The translations under genes were made by a program, and so were the position numbers. From positions 1-7,398 of the forward strand of contig CAIZHO010000383.1 in the NCBI GenBank assembly GCA_903932805.1: a stretch of 7,398 bases of DNA, written 5' to 3'. The first letter of the stretch is position 1. The number at the start of each line of letters is the position of its first letter. Below are positions 4,910 through 7,398 of this stretch, piece by piece. The DNA is from an uncultured Roseiflexaceae bacterium (lineage in GTDB: Bacteria > Chloroflexota > Chloroflexia > Chloroflexales > Roseiflexaceae). The notes below the pieces were generated by a model. The model ran no database searches. It saw only the letters and a list, made by a program, of their open reading frames with translations, and had not been told where the DNA came from.

Positions 4910-6157
4910 TTAGCGTAAGCCAACCGCACTCCCGTCTGGATACGTATCTGAACGTGCCCACGTCACAGCGTCTACCCGTGGTGCGACCAATACATTCGCC
5001 CCGAGCGTGGTGTTACTGGGTACCACGTTGCGCATGCCCACCAGCGTGAGTCCGCTGTGCAACAAATCGGGAACAGCGCTGTTTGCGACTGCAGGAGCAG
5101 CGTGACCGATCCGACAGTTCGATCCGACGGTCGTCCCTTTATCGATGATTGCGCGAGTAATCGTGCACCCGGGAGCGAGAATCACATCCGGCAAGATGAT
5201 GCTATCAATGACGGTCGTGCCCGCTGGGATGACAACGCCTGGGCCAATCAAGGACCCACTGACCGTCCCGCCGATGCGACTCCCATCACACACCATGCTG
5301 TTGCGGATGACTGCACCGACGCTCATCTCTGCGGCCGGCATTTCGGCGCTTTTCGTGTGGATTACCCACTCAGGGTTGTTGAGTTCGAGCGCCGGATTAT
5401 CGCTTAACAATGCCATACTTGCTTCGTAATAGGCTTGTACCGTGCCGACATCTGCCCAATATCCCGCAAAATCATAGGTCTGGACCGGCGTCTGTCGTAT
5501 CAATGCGGGCATGATGTCACGACCGATGTTCTCGTGCGTACCAGCGTTGAGCAGGTCAATCAAGCACTGTTTGCGAAACAGGTATATTCCCATGGAGGCA
5601 CGTTTCGAAACACTCTGAGCGGGTTTTTCTGCGAAGTTGGTAACGGTCCCATTGAGGTCGGTCGTGACAATCCCAAAGCGCTGGACTTCGTGGCTGCCGA
5701 CCGTTTGAACTGCAATGGTGACATCCCGTTGCGACGCAAGATGTGCTTGGATCATGGGACGGTAGTCCATCATATAGACATGATCACCTGCAAGCACGAG
5801 GACATGCTCTTCGGGTTGTTCGCTCATAAAATCGACATTTGCGCGCAACGCATCGGCGTTCCCTTTTTGCCAACTCATCCCTGTACCGACATACGGGTGC
5901 AGAATGTGCACGCCGCCGATGCGGCGATCGAGATCCCACGGTTTGCCGACGCCGATGTGTTCTTGCAGCGAACGTGGTCGATACTGCGTCAAAACGCCGA
6001 CATTGGTAATCCCCGAGTTGATGCAATTCGAGAGGGTGAAATCTATGATGCGGTATTTGCCCGCAAAGGGCACCGCTGCTTCGGCACGTTCTGCGGTCAG
6101 GACGCTCAAGGCTGGATGTTCGCCACCAGCCAAAATCAAAGCAAGTACACGACTCAT
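4910..6157 (-). CDS. GlgC-family ADP-glucose pyrophosphorylase homologue, nucleotide-loop degenerate (GlgD-like?)
   Basis: From ATG 6157 the protein has 415 residues: an N-terminal nucleotidyltransferase domain (about 1-255) and a C-terminal left-handed beta-helix of hexapeptide repeats (about 275-395), the normal GlgC architecture and length. Strongly conserved GlgC segments are present: AVPFAGKYRIIDF (28-40), LSNCINSGI (42-50), GVLTQYRPRSL (54-64), LAGDHVY with Asp125, FAEKP (Glu177-Lys178), SMGIYLF, and YWADVGT (233-239). However, the signature GGxGTRLxxLTxxRAKPAVP reads GGEHPALSVLTAERAEAAVP (11-30). Thus the Arg of the loop is Ala16, the glycine is His14, and the conserved Lys is Glu26; in AGDHxYKMDY the Lys is also Met129. 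It may be a regulatory subunit. An AGAGGA ribosome site seven bases upstream picks ATG 6157 over GTG 6190, which would overlap murJ. It follows murJ by 16 bases. Confidence 0.9.
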   Translation of the reverse strand: MSRVLALILAGGEHPALSVLTAERAEAAVPFAGKYRIIDFTLSNCINSGITNVGVLTQYRPRSLQEHIGVGKPWDLDRRIGGVHILHPYVGTGMSWQKGNADALRANVDFMSEQPEEHVLVLAGDHVYMMDYRPMIQAHLASQRDVTIAVQTVGSHEVQRFGIVTTDLNGTVTNFAEKPAQSVSKRASMGIYLFRKQCLIDLLNAGTHENIGRDIMPALIRQTPVQTYDFAGYWADVGTVQAYYEASMALLSDNPALELNNPEWVIHTKSAEMPAAEMSVGAVIRNSMVCDGSRIGGTVSGSLIGPGVVIPAGTTVIDSIILPDVILAPGCTITRAIIDKGTTVGSNCRIGHAAPAVANSAVPDLLHSGLTLVGMRNVVPSNTTLGANVLVAPRVDAVTWARSDTYPDGSAVGLR

Positions 6158-6164
6158 CGGACCA

Positions 6165-6170
6165 TCCTCT
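6165..6170 (-). promoter_or_regulatory. Ribosome binding site of the GlgC-family gene
   Basis: On the minus strand AGAGGA lies seven bases upstream of ATG 6157, in the short gap after the murJ stop. It is the strongest Shine-Dalgarno in the window and decides the start codon. Confidence 0.8.
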
Positions 6171-6173
6171 CGT

Positions 6174-7398
6174 TTAGGTGACGTGGCCACGTCGCGTGGC
6201 GCGCAGGAGTGCGAATCGATCCGAGCCCCAGGTTACTCCCCATGCAAACGCGGCACCGAGCACGACCACGTGGAGCAGGCAGGCAACCCAGTCTGCGGTT
6301 GTTTGTAGCGGTCCGTCAGGGAGAAGCGGCAAATATGGCTGTGTTGTGGTCAATAATAACACCATCCCACCAATGCTCAGCAGCCAAAGTCTATGCGACG
6401 CCACCACCTGTATGTCGGGATGCGCCCGACGCAAGTACCATAGCAACAAGGTCGCTTCGATGATGTTGGCGACGCTGAACACACAGGCAATCGTCCAGAG
6501 CCGGTCAGCGCTGCTGCCGTTTTGGCTGAGCAACCACCCGAACGTTACATTGATCAGCACAACAACCAAGCCGACGATGACGGGTAATCGCGTGTTCTGG
6601 AGCGCAAACCAGATGCGAACGGCGATTTCTGCGACACAGAAGCCTGCCAGGCCGATGGCATACCCCTCTAGCGCTGCCGTGGTTAAGGTTGCTGAGGCGC
6701 TATCGAATGAACCCCGCTCGTACAGCAGTTTGACGATGGTACCGGCACCTGCATATAACACAACCGATGCAGGGATCGTCACGGCCAAGACACTCTGGAC
6801 GGCGAGACTCGCCGCCCGCGCAAAAGCATGTTGATCACCCCGCGCAAGGTGATTTGCAAGGAGCGGGAAAATAACCGTCCCAATACTCAACCCAATCAAC
6901 CCATGTGGGAGCAACATGATTTGGAGGGCGTACCCCGATGCAGCCACCGCACCAAGGCCAAATGCCGATGTTACCGCAATCATGGTCGTCAAGTTGATTT
7001 GCCAAATCGATTGTCCGAACAGCCTCGGGAGCACCAACGCTCCGACAGCTCGTACCCCCTGTGTTGTCCACCCACGCAATTGGTAATGCCAGCCCAAGCG
7101 GCGGAGCGTCGGTATTTGGATTGCCACAAAGGCGAACGCCCCAATCAAGACGCCATATACCACACCGTCAATACCGTACCAGGGTGCCAGCGCCGCTGCA
7201 CCGATGATGATCCCCACATTGTAGAGATTTGAACCGATGGTAGGTATGCGGAACTGTTCGTGTGCCTCGAGAGACGCTTTGGCAATCCCGCCAATTCCCA
7301 ACAGGATTGGCTGAAGCAGAAGCAGACGCATCAAGTGGGCGGTGAGTGCTTGCTGTTCAGGCTCGAAGCCTTGCGCGGTTGTCAGACGCACTATCGAG
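6174..7398 (-). CDS. murJ: MurJ/MviN-type lipid II flippase (C-terminal part, N-terminus beyond right edge)
   Basis: The frame is open to the right edge and ends with TAA at 6176-6174, giving 407 complete codons; roughly the first 100 or more residues of the protein are missing. The visible part is almost entirely hydrophobic helices of the MOP exporter superfamily. It shows the MurJ landmarks in order: a '...GFEPEQQALTAHLMRLLLLQP' entry, 'SNLYNVGIIIGA', 'YGVLIGA', 'QIPTLRRLG', the 'SGYALQIMLLPHGLIGLSIGTVIFPLL' region, and LLYERGSFD with the family-conserved arginine (around 6719-6702). MurJ flips the peptidoglycan precursor lipid II across the cytoplasmic membrane. The acidic and basic residues of TM1 that bind lipid II cannot be checked because they lie outside the window. 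The in-frame GTG at 7391 is internal, not a start. The GlgC-family gene follows closely, so the two are probably cotranscribed. Confidence 0.9.
   Translation of the reverse strand, partial: SIVRLTTAQGFEPEQQALTAHLMRLLLLQPILLGIGGIAKASLEAHEQFRIPTIGSNLYNVGIIIGAAALAPWYGIDGVVYGVLIGAFAFVAIQIPTLRRLGWHYQLRGWTTQGVRAVGALVLPRLFGQSIWQINLTTMIAVTSAFGLGAVAASGYALQIMLLPHGLIGLSIGTVIFPLLANHLARGDQHAFARAASLAVQSVLAVTIPASVVLYAGAGTIVKLLYERGSFDSASATLTTAALEGYAIGLAGFCVAEIAVRIWFALQNTRLPVIVGLVVVLINVTFGWLLSQNGSSADRLWTIACVFSVANIIEATLLLWYLRRAHPDIQVVASHRLWLLSIGGMVLLLTTTQPYLPLLPDGPLQTTADWVACLLHVVVLGAAFAWGVTWGSDRFALLRATRRGHVT

Noticed and set aside
5435..6181. Long plus-strand open frame (248 codons) opposite the GlgC-family gene
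   Set aside because: It lies wholly antisense to a well-conserved GlgC-family gene, has no recognizable domain and is rich in unlikely Cys/His/Arg composition; it is a shadow frame.
6158..6190. GTG 6190 as start of the GlgC-family gene
   Set aside because: It would overlap the murJ end, has no better ribosome site, and ATG 6157 has a strong AGAGGA site at ideal distance.

Overview
The window is bacterial chromosomal DNA of moderate GC with dense coding and ordinary housekeeping or accessory-metabolism genes. I see no mobile element, CRISPR array, RNA gene or phage gene. The mix (a GlgC-type protein with the 'AVPFAGKYRIIDF' core, a TMEM43-family protein, a bacterial histone-deacetylase-fold enzyme, a PdeM-type phosphoesterase, ApaG) looks most like a Chloroflexota (Chloroflexia-like) bacterium. 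That assignment is an inference from protein style, not from a marker gene.

Layout. Positions 1-418 (minus) hold the N-terminal part of a TMEM43-family membrane protein that runs off the left edge. A 98-bp AT-rich divergent intergenic region (419-516) follows and carries the likely promoters for both sides. From 517 to 4865 (plus) six genes are packed almost without gaps: a histone-deacetylase-family hydrolase, a PdeM-like metallophosphoesterase, a TlpA-like membrane-anchored thioredoxin, an Lgt-like integral membrane protein, ApaG, and a class I/II PLP-dependent aminotransferase. Three of the junctions are 4-base stop/start overlaps and the other two gaps are 13 and 7 bases, so this is almost certainly one transcription unit. 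It ends at a perfect 16-bp hairpin with T tracts on both strands (4872-4907), which also serves the convergent operon from the right. That minus-strand operon is murJ (partial, entering from the right edge) followed 16 bases later by a GlgC-family protein.

Function. The right-hand pair concerns the cell envelope and carbohydrate storage: the MurJ lipid II flippase and an ADP-glucose pyrophosphorylase homologue. The left operon mixes protein or polyamine deacetylation, nucleic-acid phosphoester hydrolysis, extracytoplasmic thiol chemistry and amino-acid transamination, with no single obvious pathway.

The most interesting observations are two apparently degenerate members of well-known enzyme families. 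The GlgC homologue has lost the nucleotide-binding glycine/arginine loop and the adjacent lysine while keeping the glucose-1-phosphate side, the pattern expected of a modulatory (GlgD-like) subunit. The Lgt homologue lacks the His-Gly-Gly and Gly-Arg elements of active Lgt and sits directly after a TlpA-like thioredoxin. The first gene of the left operon may also be translated from a leaderless mRNA. I found no convincing evidence of an entirely new system.
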